DNA of 64,000 nucleotides, taken from positions 2,728,001 to 2,792,000 of the forward strand of contig JAWWNJ010000004.1 in the NCBI GenBank assembly GCA_037176885.1. The letters run 5' to 3'. Positions 45,921-58,916 of the stretch are shown in pieces. A program made the position numbers and the translations under genes. This DNA comes from Favolaschia claudopus (lineage: Eukaryota; Basidiomycota; Agaricomycetes; Agaricales; Mycenaceae). Below the pieces are notes generated by a model. That model was not told the origin of the DNA. It searched no databases and saw only the letters and a list, made by a program, of their open reading frames with translations. Position 1 is the stretch's first letter. Every line of letters begins with the position of its first letter.

Positions 45921-47902
45921 ATGACCGACTCCTCCCCCAGCGATTCGGGTTCTCGCCCAGGGACCACTTACCTGCACAAGGCATGCGAGAATTGCAGGTA
46001 TGTGTACCACTTAGCGGTCTCCGCTTCACTCTCTCTGGTTCTAACGCCTCACAGACGTCGTAAAATGGTTCGTCGTAACTTGTCTGGAAATGTATTTTTC
46101 TTGAGTAGTTGCAGCGCTGCGACGGGGAAAGGCCAGTCTGTCGAGTCTGTAGGGTTCGGCCGCCGAGATCTCTTACTCCTTGCAAATACTCGCATGCACC
46201 GCTTAGCGGTACAGCTTCTCCCCAACTCGAGGAAGTAATGCAAGCCATGCAGAACAAAATCCAAGCACTCGAGCATCAGATTGAGATTCTCAGCGGAAAG
46301 GACCCTTCGAGTGTCTTTCTTTCATCGCCATACCCGGAAGTGCAGGGTGCGGAGCGAATAGACTGTTATTCTCAAAGCTGAAAATCATCCCAGAACTTGA
46401 TCTTCTTGATGCACATACCTCTGACAATGCCTTCGCCACTCCGAGTCCCATAGAAGTACGTGTATATCTTACTCTGAGACAAAGTCTGACTCGTATCCAG
46501 GATACACTTGAACAGACCGGAACCCTGTCCGCAACACTTCTCTTCTAGATGATTTCGTTCCGCTGATGTTGAGATTCCTACAGCATCGAAAACTTCCTAC
46601 GGCACTTCTCCCGCTCTCAATTCTTCTTCTTGAACTCTTCTCACTTTCAACAAACTACGCTCAGTCTCCCACATCTTCTCCCGACGGGGCTTCTATCCGC
46701 CGTCGCGCTCTGGGGAAACCGTCTTTTTCCAAACTCTGTCGCCGTTAGCACATACACCGAGGAAGAGCTACTATCCCGCACTGTGCATCAAGTTGCACGG
46801 GAGATTGCAGCAATCGACCATGCACCACCGCAGCGCATCCTTTATCTGATTCAAACTGAGGTTCTTCTGTCACTATACTACCTGGATTGCGTTCGCTTGT
46901 TCGAGTGCAACTATCACTGTGCCGGTGCTACTTCTCTTGCACTCACCTCAGGGCTCCATCGCCTCGTGGCTTCCACGCAACCCCTTGAGCCACCGTCAAC
47001 GCTCTCAGCTGGTGTCAGCATACGTGTTCAGATGGGTACTGCCTGGGCTATGGAGATGATCGATGCGTTTTGGAGCGTCGTCATCCTCAATAACTACTGC
47101 GTCGCTGCCTCTGAGACCCCGTCCAGCATTCCATGCGATACACCAGTCGTTACCCCCTGGCCAACGGTAAGCTTATTTCGAGCCTATGCTGTCCCCATGT
47201 TCATGTCGCAGCATATGCCATTTACGCCCCCGATTGCTAGCGGAAATGACCTTGTTGGACATTCTCCCTTGACTCTCCTGGCTAGAGCATCCGTCCAGTT
47301 GGAGCGCGTCATGGCCTTCACTGGGCGGACTTCAAGTATTTATTTTGCTCGTTCGACTCAAACAAGCACACGGTCTCATCAATATTTTAGATGTTCCTCA
47401 GCCCCAAGAATTTTGGTCGCTCGACAGTCGTCTCGAAACCTTCCGAGGGAATCTTCCCCCCATCGGTATCAATACTCGGACGGAACCGATTTCGCTGACC
47501 ACCCACGCGTTGTTGAATTTCGCTATCATCAAGCTACATGGCCCGCACCAGACCACAACTCCCGTGTCGCAGACCAAATGCCTCACAGCCGCCAGCTGCC
47601 TCGCACTTCGCCTCACTGACGCGCATCTGGCGGAGTGGCAGATGGCGGATCCGATTCTCGGGGTGTGTTATACGCCTCTCACCTCCCTCGCATCTCACTT
47701 GTTTCCACAGCCCCTCTTAGCCAGCGTCGCTCAATTCCTTATCGACAACCTCGCACAATACTATTCTCCTCAATCATCTGCTGACCTACACACGATCATG
47801 TCGGCGATGCAAACTCTCGCTCGGTGGAGCCGTCTTATTCGTAGGTTAACAGATCCCTCATTGACGACGCTGAAGTCTTTTGTTGTGCAGATCACCATCT
47901 AA
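45921..47902 (+). CDS. Zn2Cys6 transcription factor with fungal-specific domain
   Basis: Seven exons: 45921-45997, 46055-46067, 46115-46346, 46394-46455, 46501-46526, 46584-47335 and 47391-47902; 557 residues with phase kept throughout. The binuclear zinc cluster has Cys 22, 25, 32, 39, 42 and 53 and is spread over three exons, the middle one being only 13 nt. A short coiled coil follows (EEVMQAMQNKIQALEHQIEIL). The middle domain reads ENFLRHFSRSQFFFLNSSHF, LLSAVALWG and QTEVLLSLYYL...GLHRL, as in the fungal-specific regulatory domain. The donor of intron 5 (GTCCGC) is weak, but it is the only way I found to keep the family reading. Known role: DNA-binding regulators in the nucleus. No metabolic neighbour points to a target. 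Confidence 0.83.
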
Positions 47903-48864
47903 CGATAACGCAGCAGCGTTATGATACTGCGTCAGCACAGCAGTTGTCTCTCCTCCACGGCGTTTCTGTGCAGCATTCATAGACACGACTGATGCGTTGG
48001 TTGAGATTAATGCTGTCAACGCGGATTTCCCTTCGAGTTTCGGAATCACTACTCTAATCCAAATCACTTTAATACCTGGAGGTAGACTTGCGCATTTTCC
48101 TTTCTTGCAAAATTCAACCTGGTGTTGTGTTGTTTCATACAATTCGCCCGCTTGTATCGAGTTATATGTATTATTCTATACACCCTACGTGTGCTTGTAA
48201 CAGGCTGTAGCTATAAACGAGTTTTGCTACGCGTCTTGGATCAAAAGCGATTTGATGGCGCGTCCACTGTCCTCCTCTTCCTCTCGGTCTGTCGCGCAGA
48301 ATCGCGCGCTACTAGTTTGAAATACAACTATGATTTCTTGATTTCCTTGGCTCTGCGACAATCACTGGAACTACGCGACTTTCGGCTACCAAATTTTCGG
48401 CGGCATGGGCTGGAAACTCAAATTCCTAAATAACCAGAGTTACCATATGGAAGACGGTGCGAATCCAAGAACAAGAGTAGACTTGCCGTCAACGTTTGAT
48501 CGACTTCCACATTCGGCAATTGAGATGGGGAATCCGAGCTGAAACAATGGCCGGCACACATTGCCGCACAATGCCGGGATCAATTACTAAATCCGGAACT
48601 CCATCAAATTGACGGCAACACGACTCTCTTCCTCAACTCTTCCTCTCCCAACGCAGTCGGTCGCATAAAACTTTCAAGATTCGGGTCCTAGAACTCTGTA
48701 TCCACCTTTAACGACCTCCCCACGCGAGATTCGCCGGTCAACGCGTCGACAGATCTGTGAGGCACTGGTCAGTGGTGGTGGCATCCTTCGAGTGTGGTGG
48801 CAAAGAATAAGTACGTTGTGGCGCTTTCTATCGCACACTATAGCCTGAATCAATTTAGCTTCAA
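47903..48864. other. Intergenic, nothing recognised
   Basis: Short frames only. It contains the 3' flank of the Zn2Cys6 gene and the 5' flank of the next F-box gene. Confidence 0.5.
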
Positions 48865-50485
48865 ATGGACTCATTACTACGAACCACGGCCCCTTCCTCT
48901 GCGACATCCATGAAATCTCCCTTCCAACATCTGCTGCACACCAATACTGCCCTCACCAACGTGCAGCGTGTTAGCATTCTAGAACTTCTCCGGCACCCGC
49001 AAGAAGAGCTTTCCCAGCTTACGCGTCATATCTCGCTTCTCGAGACTCCATCGGACGATGCCACCCGCAGGCGCGCTGAACTCATAGCATTTATCGACCC
49101 ACACCTAACATTACTCGCTCCCATCAATTGCCTCCCCGACGACATAATGCGGGAAATCTTTCTGCATGCTCTCGACGGCACGGAGTGCCTCCGAATTCGC
49201 TACGAAGCGCTACCTGTCACTCTATGTCGGGTTTCGCGATATTGGCGGAATCTCGCGCTGACGACTCCACGGCTGTGGGCGTCGATGGAGATTTCTTTTC
49301 AACAGATTCGAGAACCCCAGAGCCTCCTCAAACTTGCGGGGGTTATCGATCAGTGGATTGAACGCTCTGGAGGCGTACCACTTGATATCACGCTGGACTC
49401 CAGCGCACTGATTTGCGACTTGAATCTCTCACCCATATTCACCCTTTTGGTCACTATTTCGCATCGCTGGCGGAATATCCAGCTTCCCGGGGAGTGTTCT
49501 CACTATTTCGCGGCATTGACGCCGGAGGATGTTCCACTGTTGGAGAGCTTCACGCTGGGAGGAGAGGCCATAGAGGTCGGTATAGCCAAGCCGTTGGGTC
49601 TCTTGGGGACGTCGAGCCTTCGTCGCCTTGTTAGCCCATACGGAACACAAACTTACGATGGCACGATCTCGTTGGGCGGATTGACGAATCTCACTCTCTC
49701 GACCCTCGCTATATTTGCGGAGAATGTTTTAGTTTTGCTGGCTCACTGTCCGCATATCGAAGTCTGCACCTTGCTGCTTGTGGACCTCACGTTGAGTGAG
49801 CAGAAGTCTTGCGACGGGCCACTCACGCTCTCGAAGCTGCGGCAGCTTTCGGTCACTTACACAACGGTCTCCCGATGGCAGCGCACGTACTTCTTCGACA
49901 GCATCGCATTTCCGGCTCTGCGCTCTCTGGATTTGGATTGTGTGAATGCGTTCGCATATGGAACCCCCCGCCAGGCTCTTCTCCCTCTCGCACTCGTTCG
50001 CGGCCTGGAGCGTCTGTGCATCGGTATTCTCAGGATATGCTCCACTCTCCTTCATTCCGCCCTCGCCGACATACCCAATCTACAAAAACTGCACCTGAAA
50101 TCGGAGGCCGTACGTGAACACCCCCAGGCTGCGCATGGGAGACGGGAAATTCATCCTCCCTCTCACTCTTCAATCGGCGCAATCGGGTGCTGGGGTCCTC
50201 TGTCCCCGTCTACGAGAACTCACCATAGCTTCGTGCACGGGGTTAACGGAGGCCACACTGCTCGATCTTATTATTTCGAGGAGTAAGAAGCGGCTTAGGT
50301 TCCTGAAGAAGAGCCCCTGGCCGACACCTGCCGCCGCGGCTGCCATTGATAATGTCGTGCCTCTGGAGAAAGTTGATTGTATGTGGATGCGCCGAACGCC
50401 GGGGAAGGATATCTCCAGGGATATTGAAATTCAGCGTCGGAATATGGAAATTTATCTCAGGTATTCGAGTCTGTCGTGTGAGTGA
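48865..50485 (+). pseudogene. F-box protein gene with one frameshift
   Basis: The frame from 48865 is open for about 415 family-like codons: N-terminal region, a helix with LISLLETPSDD-like spacing, then the F-box (LLAPINCLPDDIMREIFLHAL) followed by LCRVSRYWRNLALTTPRLWASMEI, and Leu-rich repeats. At about 50110-50125 the family-like reading moves to the next frame (NTPRLRMGDGKFIL, then CPRLRELTIASCTGLTEATLLDLI), which runs to a stop at 50485. No intron fits this short gap. The break lies at or beside a run of five C, so it can be a real one-base change or a sequencing error. Without the break this would be an intact gene of about 540 codons of the same type as 37853-39481. Confidence 0.7.
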
Positions 50486-53400
50486 TTCCCGATGGATTCG
50501 TATTTACTGGTAATTTATTTCGATGTGCTGAAATCATCCCCAGGATGAAGATGGCCGCAGAGTGTTGATGTGGTTCAGAATTTGTATGAGAGAAATCATT
50601 ACCGCTCCTGATTGCTTATTTTCCTTCTTCGTCTCTATATATTTTAAACTCTCATCGTAAATCCAGCTGTGAATTTGAGTTGGTTGAGCCAAGGTTGAGC
50701 TGGAAATTTCAATTTCACACGTTTAACGGCTTGAATTCAGAGTCAGATGATATTTGGATGGGTAGTACCAGTAACAGTGGATGTAGCTACATACCTTTAC
50801 TGTCTAAGTCGATGGTATCTCGTTTGCGTGGGTTTTGCGTGGGTTTCAAGATTCTTTTGAACAAACCCGAACATATCCGATCAAAGGATGTCGACCGCTT
50901 TTCGGATAAGTTGTCGTCTTCGTGTCTCTACTTCGTGTCTCTATCGTCAGCTATCGTCCCACTCAATCGGAGTCTCCTCCAGCCTTACCCTATGCTGAGA
51001 GCGGACTCGAAACTCTCGCTTGGCCTTGACCCTCATTCCATCATGAATGGGCCCCCGAAGAAGCGAAGTCCTCTCATCTATTCGGATGACTTTATGAAGC
51101 AGTGAAGACTCGGAGGCTGCTAGAGAACAGCATGCGGACTTGTCCAAGGAGGGGACTCAGAGCTCGCAGCTGCAGAAACTATGCCGAGAGGTGTGTTCTG
51201 GAGTTCCTTATACGGCGCCGTGCAGTTTTTCTCGACAGGATGTCGTTCGTATTTTTTTGCTTCGAAATTTCATTCCCGACTCATGCTGTTCCAACAAGGT
51301 TGGAAGTACAGCGGCATGAGCAATGTGGATCTGCTACAGGAGAGGGATATCTGTGCTTTGGATGAAACGACGGGTGTACGTGCGCATTTTTCACCAGATT
51401 TTCTGGGCCAGTCATTGACTGGATGTTATTCAGACAGCCTTTGGTCTCATGCCCTAGCCGTGGATGGGAAAGTCAGTTTTTACGATTACCTTGACGGTCG
51501 TCGAGGTGCGTCTGTGCTTGTCAGCGTTTACCCGGCTCGGGTGCTCATTCATTTGTCGCTTTCTTCAGATTTCTTCATAGTATCCTCCGCCGATTCAAGT
51601 CTCTGTATTCTCGCATCATTTGCTATTGGCTGTCTGGAACACGATCTGGAGTGTCTCGGTATAAACAGAATTCGTTTTCACCGACCCTGCGCTCGCAATG
51701 CACCGAGTATATGAAACTTTACTGCGGACCGACCCACGCCCCCTAGGCAGACCGACCGAGTGCAAAAGCTGACTGCGATGCACGTCGGTGGGATCGGATA
51801 GCAAGTTCTGCTGGCATCCGTGCGGCGTCGATCTTGTCCATGCCACAAGCCGCGTTCATGTCTCCCGCCAATGGCCGAAGAAGAATGACCGCCCTGGGGG
51901 GGTCATACGTCCGTATACGTGCAGTGCTCTCGGTGGACTTCGTGTGCGTGAAAGCAAACGAGCAAGCGAAACGTCGAGTCGAGGTCTGTTCTACTCCTTT
52001 TGCCCTCTCACATAGCTGACTCATAGGATCAAGCGAATCCTCAATGCAACCTCACAAGCGCATACCTACCCCGGCCCAGCCATCCATCCTCGCTCCACTG
52101 TCACGATACGGACTTAGTTCTCGATTCCCCGTGCACTGCGTTTGATTGTTGGCGTACCCTGAATTTACTCATCTCCGTGGTGTCTCAGCCCCGTCCTCAT
52201 TGATAGGTCCGGCGGCTTCGATGTCCGGCTACTGTCCATGGACGGGCGGAAGGCCCGCTTGATCCTTTGAAGCTGGGATACAGCCTATCCGAATGACGAT
52301 GCTTTTCGTCGCGTCGTCTGCTTCTTGGAGGAGGAGAACTAGCATCTCACTGCCGAGGTATGCACTCTTCTCAGTATCGTCTCGCGATCCTAACAGCCCT
52401 CATCTTCCAGTTACCAAGTCGGACGCTCGTCCTACATACGTATCTTCTGTCATTAGCAGTACACCCCCTACGACGCCCTGCGCGTACCTCACACCACCCC
52501 CTCTTCCTCGTCGTCTCAAATATGTTCGTCGGCCCGTCATTCTTGTCGCTAATGCTCGCCGTCTGTGCTTCACCCATCGTCATCGGTTCGCATCTCCCTC
52601 ATCCGCGGATGCCGAATAACCCCTGCACCGACGTGGAGAAGATACTCCGTGTCCCTAGCCGGCTACGACTACGCGCCGAGAATTGGCGTCGCCTTGCATA
52701 ATCTCTTACTTCCCGCCATCCCGCTCGCTACTCACGGTCCTTTTAGCCACCAGGGTACTTCCATGGCGTGTAGTAGCCTCGTACCGCCGGTCGTGGGGAA
52801 CCGACTGGCGATATGCTGCTAGTGGAGATCTGACACAGTTACGCGACGCGCATGTTGGAGGAGCAGGGAATGATTGTGCACATCCCCTTCATTCGACACC
52901 GGGTATACCTTTGTTCGGGGTGGAAGCAGGACGGGCACTCGACGGAGTCGTACGTCTGTCTCGAGGCAATGCCAATACCCTCCGTCCAATTTGCTTTCCC
53001 TGGAGGGAGCAGCACCCTCGCCAGGGCACTTCGCTAGTTGACTAGTTGGGAGCGACACGCCAATGGTCTGTCGTCTGTACTCCGCTTTTCTACCAAAGCC
53101 GAATCACCATGCCTAGCGCATTCCACCACAACCTCGCAAGCGCATACCCATTGCCACCTGAATGCATTCACCATTCGTGATGTGGGCTCAGTTCTTGGAT
53201 CCTCACCAGACCGCCTTCCTTCACCAGCACAGTATGCGTGTTTGTCAGCGTTCGCGCACACTACTCGGGGCCTGTTTGCTGAGCCTACCCCGGTTTTCTT
53301 ATGGCTACGTCCCATACTTTCTCGGGACTATCGTCCGCGCGGTGCTACTTGATCCTCGAGTACTACAGGTCCTTCGAAATTGACATCCGAATCTACAACG

Positions 53401-56400
53401 ATCTCGGCCTGGGGGAGAGGAGATGGCTTACAGGCATGCCTTGGCAGCCAAATCTCCTTGCCGGCTGGAATGCTTTCTGTAGTTTCCTCCGGGAATTCAG
53501 GAAGGACAATTCAGGCAAGGTTCTTGACGAGGATGTTACGATAACGTATGCCCTCTTCCCCTCTTGCCCTTCCCGCCTCGCGATAGTAACACGCCCGTTA
53601 GTTGCCGAGTGGTGCGTCTCAGACGCATTCGCTACCCATACCCAATATTTATATCACATCACCCGGCCCTGCCGCACGCCCATCCTCGTCCCCGTCGATC
53701 CTCGCTCATCGCACATACATCATCATCGCTCACCTTTGTCACTTCGCTGGTGACCATCATCGCTCGCATGTCCATCCTCTCCGAGAGTTATGGATGTGGC
53801 TGAGTCAGCAGTGAATGGGGGCTTTGCCGATTATATTCTCTGAATCGACATCCACCCCGTTTCCCAGACCTCCATCATCACACACCCAGGACTAACCCGC
53901 GCCTCGATGTCGCATTACCGCTTCCCGTTCGCCAGCTGTAGTCTCCATTCAGCCACGGCGGCAGATAAGGCCTCGACCTTTTCACAGCAGGCGATACCCT
54001 GCTCGTCATCTGAAACAAGGCGCATGACGCAGGTGTCGGCGGGGCGGGGAATACTGGGCGACGGAGCGAATATGCCTAGCTCCTTCACTCGTGAACACCG
54101 TGCTTTCGAGGAGTACTTATTTCGTCGGGAATGGTGGGGTCGAGGCCGAGCACGAGGTATGTCATGATCTTCTCCTCACTGCCTCCCAGCGCTGAATCCG
54201 CGTCCAGCACATCTCACGGCCAACAACGAAGATTTCGCCGTTGCCACCAAGTGGCAACGCACCCCGTATGAAGACAGCATACCGCTCGATTTTAGCGTCC
54301 ACGTTGGCGGGCATCACGAGTGACACGGGAAGAGCGGAGTGCGGCCTCCTTCGGTAGGCTTGCGCGGAGCCTCCGCACGGTCTTGACGTCGCACCTCGCG
54401 ATAGAGAAGGGAGATCGAAGGATTCGACGATGCTGTGAGAGCACGTGTGCGGGTCATGTACGAGCAGTTCGCTTCCTTTTCTGCATTGTAAGGCTGATTT
54501 TCTCCCTTCCAGCTGTATATCGGCAACGACTGGCGCTTCCCTCCTGCTTTCTCTGTCCTCCACGACGTCTACATGCGCGAGGTAAACGCAGCCATGTCAA
54601 GACAGGTGGCGTCGTCAGATATCTGCTTTTCCGCCCTTTCTTCAGCAAAGGTGCTGGCGGCATCTGTACCTCGGCGCCGTGTCTCTATGCTCGTAGAGCC
54701 TTGGCGATGAGCTCTCTATCACTTTGGCGAATCATGAGAAGAAGGGTCATCGGAGGGGGCGCAGAGATATCACCTCGTGCGTCGTAGGGCACTAAGGCCC
54801 ACCCGAGCTAGACGTCACGGATCTGGACGAGGGCGACATCATCGTGGATATCGGCTTTTGGCAGCTTTGTCCTAACTCGCCTTCCTAGGGTCGAGGGGAC
54901 GCCTGAGCTGTGCGCTCGTCTGATGTGTAATGTATTGTCCTAGACCGCCCTCCTCCTCGAATCACTCCTCCCACATGTATACGCTTCGATCCGTCATACG
55001 CCGCCTCTGTTCGTCGGCGAATCACACCTATTCTGTTCCTATGCTCTGCGTTCATCAGGTCGCGGTGAATGGTGCTGCCTTCGCGCTCGATTGCCCGAAA
55101 CATCGGGGAGGATACGAAAGGATACGCACCGAAGGCGGGAGTCCGAATTGGACATGAGGGCGAGGTATCCGCTTGGGCGTAGTCGGAATGTGGTTTCTGC
55201 TTGAGTATTTCTGTCAAGGTAGCGTTTTTATATTCACTCGCTTTGACGACAAACGACAACACTCTTTCCATGTAGACCAAGTGCTTTCAGTCGAGGAAAA
55301 TGTGAACGTGCCTACGACGCTCCAGTTCCTTCGCATGCGGTATCCTCCACACTCATCTCGAGCCCATCCTAGACCCATAGCCTGGGAACCTATAATCCGG
55401 GCCCTTCCTTGATCACTATGCCCATTTTCCCGAGCGAGAGCTCAGGGACCGATCGCCTTCGGGGGGTCGATGCTCAAGCGATAATACAGTCGCTGTGCCC
55501 GCCCCCGCCCACTTGCTCATCTTGGAACGTCTGCGCATCGCCTCGAGGTCTGCGATGAACGCCGGCGCATCTCGGTGTAGCCCCACTGCAATCCTCTCCT
55601 TGTGAATCCTCTCCTTGAGGCAGACGCAATGCGCGCCAGCCGCTAAGAAACGCCGCGTTCTGAGCTAGGACCCTGACCGTTGGGCCAAGGGTCGGATATC
55701 GCTGAGCTCTGCGGCGGCGGCAGAAGCATGTCATCTCGTTTCGGAAGCAGTCGGTGTCGCGGAGGACGGGCGAAGGTTTTACGCAGTGGAAGCAGGCGGA
55801 GCGGGCGTCGTATTCCTAGACCGAAGGATCTCTTGCCAGTGAGTCTGATGTGCTGAATGATCCTCCAAGCTGTTCTTTTACGCAGCGAAATCTGGCACAG
55901 GTTACAGGTAGCCCGTCGGTTCGGAGCAAGTTGGCGCGGGGTTTGAGGGATGCGTTCAGATACGTCTTAGTCTGGGACTTGAAGCCAACGAGGATATGGG
56001 AACGAGATAGGCATGAGGACGTTGTTTACGGGTGCTATGCTACGCCTTCTGCCTCTGATCAAACTCACACCCCTATCTCAGACTCTGAAAATTTGAGCAG
56101 GCAAAGGTCGCGTACGGTATTGATACAGTGTGCAGAACTCCTTCAGATATCGACACGCATACAATCATGAATCCACACCGGACCAAATAATGACCAAGTG
56201 AAACAAAAAGAAAATTGCGATCATGATGCTGTGGGTTGTGTATGTCGTCGATTATAGAGGCAAATCCTGCAGGTTGGCACTTGCGCTGACGAGCATGCGA
56301 GGTGCATGCGGGGACTCTGTTCGACTTGACAGGATTGTGGTTTGCATATCCCGCATGAAATTGAGTGAGTACCGAGGCAAAAACTTCGGAAGCGGTTCTG

Positions 56401-56653
56401 GGAAGCGCAGTCGAATCACTTGTTCTGTAAGTGACGAGGATCCTGCTATTTGAATGAGAGCTCAAACTTTGAGAAGCGGCCTCTACGGAATCGCAGAGGG
56501 AGTATTCCATGGCCACGATAATAGAAATTTTCCTTCCCTACTCTCAACGTCACATCAATGCGGTTTCGTCTTCAATTGAAGATCTGCGTCAACAGCACGT
56601 ATATAACATGAGAGTCATAACTGAAGCGAGATCGCTTCTACACATCTGGGGAA
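50486..56653. other. Six kilobases without a confident gene
   Basis: Orphan frames (for example 50680-51105, 51181-51714 and 53301-53753 on the plus strand; 54162-54563 and 54885-55280 on the minus strand) show no family I recognise. The frame at 53301-53753 has a fairly ordinary amino-acid make-up and may be an exon. The stretch between 51700 and 55850 looks like decayed coding DNA: many frames are open for 60-130 codons, but neighbours in the same reading do not join. Confidence 0.35.
55470..55845 (-). pseudogene. Possible MYND-type zinc finger remnant
   Basis: Read leftwards from about 55838 the frame gives YDARSACFHCVKP, then CFCRRRRAQRYP and QNAAFLSGWRA; in the next frame it continues as AHCVCLKERIHKERI. 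The order C-x2-C, C-x-C-RRxRAQRY, Q-A-W-like and H-x-C resembles a MYND finger with missing cysteines and a frame change. The resemblance is weak and could be chance. Confidence 0.25.
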
Positions 56654-57861
56654 TCACCAGTGAGGCCCAACATACAAAATCCACCCTGTCCGGTCAGGAT
56701 TATACTCCAATCCACGAAAACAAGTCTGCCCACACAGATAATCAATCCGACGTAGCCCGTCCATCGCGTTGAGCTCTCCCCCACGAAGCTTATACTCAAA
56801 TTCTGCTCGTGTTCTCCGGTCCTCATTCCAGCTGGTAAATTCATGCGGCCACACCATCTGGTGGAAATTCTCGTGTATCGCATCAATGACGTCCAAAACC
56901 TTTATCCCTCTCGGATTGATTATAAGGAACTTCCAGGGGAAGCCCGCATCGGCGCAAGCGACCGCACTGATGAACATGTGTGTTATGAGAGGGTATGTCG
57001 CGGGCTCAGCGATTTCTGAGTTGCTGATTGGGATGCAGATGTTCTCGGGGCCGCCCCACATCACTTGATCCCGGCGTTGGATATTCCAGAATAGAGGTGC
57101 GGTGCCTGAGACGGAGCGTTTGAGGTTTCTGTTCAGCTGGCATTCCCAGGGGAAGGGGAGGGGTTGGCCGCGGCCTGGAAGCCGCCAGTCGGCGGGTTCG
57201 GGAGGGAGCGATGGGTGTTTGAGGCCGCGGATCCAGCGCTCGGGGTATAGCGTCATGCCCCCCGGACTGCACAAATTTCGCATCAGCGCGTCGTAGTCGA
57301 CTTCTTCGCCCAGTTGGAGCTGACGATAAGGTGTTGGGCTTGGGGCTGGAGTAAATTATCATATCAGTATGAAGGAATTGCGATATTGAGGTCGCACTTA
57401 CTACTATTTTCTCCAGCCGAGTTATGTACCTCAATCCCGTTTACTGTGGGCCATCTATACAAGCCATACGCCCGCCATCGGGATTCGGGGACATCTTCAA
57501 AGCTAAGAGCCCAGATATCGCTTCTCTCTCTGTGATGATGGGATTCAACGTCCGGGTCATGAATATTTTGTCGGGGCGAATCCGTCGCTGTGCACCATAT
57601 CAATCAAGCTGCTTGAACTTCGAATGCAGAATGTGAACCATTGCGTTTGAGTTTGAAAACCTTCCGTAATGCCTCGGAAAGCTTCTTTCGCGGGCTGGAC
57701 GATATCGGCTCATTGGGGGCTTCGTCGACGTTGTCTGCAACTTTAGGCCAAACTGCGTGAGCCGGCAAGAAATCTGGTGTAGGAGGGATCCATGGGTCCA
57801 CAAAATTACTGATATTGCGTGCTCTCTTGTACGGTGGCCATTCAAACGTACGCGGATCCAT
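56654..57861 (-). CDS. DUF6699-like protein
   Basis: Exons 57861-57639, 57587-57402 and 57345-56654, 366 residues. The start reads MDPRTFEWPPYKRARNISNF. The first intron is 51 nt, a multiple of three, with a TGA inside; reading through it would stop the protein, so splicing is needed. The second intron has a perfect GTAAGT donor and a TACTGAT branch point. The C-terminal half (residues about 190-366) has PLFWNIQRRDQVMW, SEIAEPATYPLITHMFI, KVLDVIDAIHENFHQMVWPHEF and GLRRIDYLCGQTCFRGLEY. This is the pattern I associate with the DUF6699 family, widespread in mushrooms and of unknown function. The N-terminal half is variable and Pro/Lys-rich. Confidence 0.78.
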
Positions 57862-58916
57862 GCAGTGGAAGAAAGGGTGTGCGGCGCCCACAGATCAGAT
57901 TTAGGACACGTGGCTGCTTGTCTTTTCAGGGGAACGCGTGGAGATGTCGAGCAGAATCCGAAATATTGAATCGGAATCGGAGCTCGAGGGGGGTTAGACG
58001 AAGGACATTCGAACCCCCGAGAAATATAGGAAGGTATTGAGAAACAGGAACAAGGAAGGTTGTGGCGAAAAGAGAGTTGGGCCGGCAATCTCCGCCATCA
58101 ATCATTGTTAAGCGCCCGCCACCCAAGAACAAGGCGGTCCTTGTATTTTGCTCAACAAGAGAACTGAACACAAGGACGTTGGAATCAGGACGGGCGTCTA
58201 ACCCACTCTTACTTATCAGCACTGAATTCTTCCCCGTATTTGCGTTGGTATTTTCCAGCTTCAATGGTGCAGTGAATGAAATTTCAACCATAAATTGAAT
58301 TCACTGTGAGGCGACAGGACTGCTGTACAAAAATAGGAGAATTCGACGCCTCCCTTCGAAAACTTTTAGAAGATACGCTTCCTCGCGAACTTGAATTCAA
58401 ATCTGGATCTTCAACATGAAAAATCCGAGACGCATTTGGAAACAATCTGTTTCTCACCGCCGTGCTAAAGAGGATCCTCATGCCCTACTTTCTTCGATGA
58501 CCTCCCCTGCCGTACACTTTTGTGCTGCGACCGGAAAAAATCCCGTCTCGCGCGAGTGCACACAAACGACGACGATCCGGCTGGTCTTCGGGCGCTGAGA
58601 GGATAGTTTTACTTTGTTTGTTTGACTCGCTCTACCTTAACGGATTGTCGTCCGCGTTCAACTATGTCGTGGTCGGCAGCAATTTCCAGAGTGTTGTACT
58701 GACGGATTCCTGACTGCTCCGAGATGAACGGTGAGTCGGACTCAACTCGGACTGGATTGGGACTCCGAATATTTTTCCAGAGATTGAAGGAGATCTCTGG
58801 CCTTGCCATTGCAAACGTACCTTGATTGATCAAACCTGCTACTTACCTGATTCGCGATTAATCACGGATCTGGGCTGATCCAGTGATGGTAACGTGTAAC
58901 TCTCTCAGCTTCTCCC
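57862..58916. other. Intergenic region between divergent genes
   Basis: Upstream of both the DUF6699-like gene (minus) and the F-box gene (plus). The open frames on both strands are short and unlike known families. Two divergent promoters are expected here; no clear TATA box was picked out. Confidence 0.5.
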
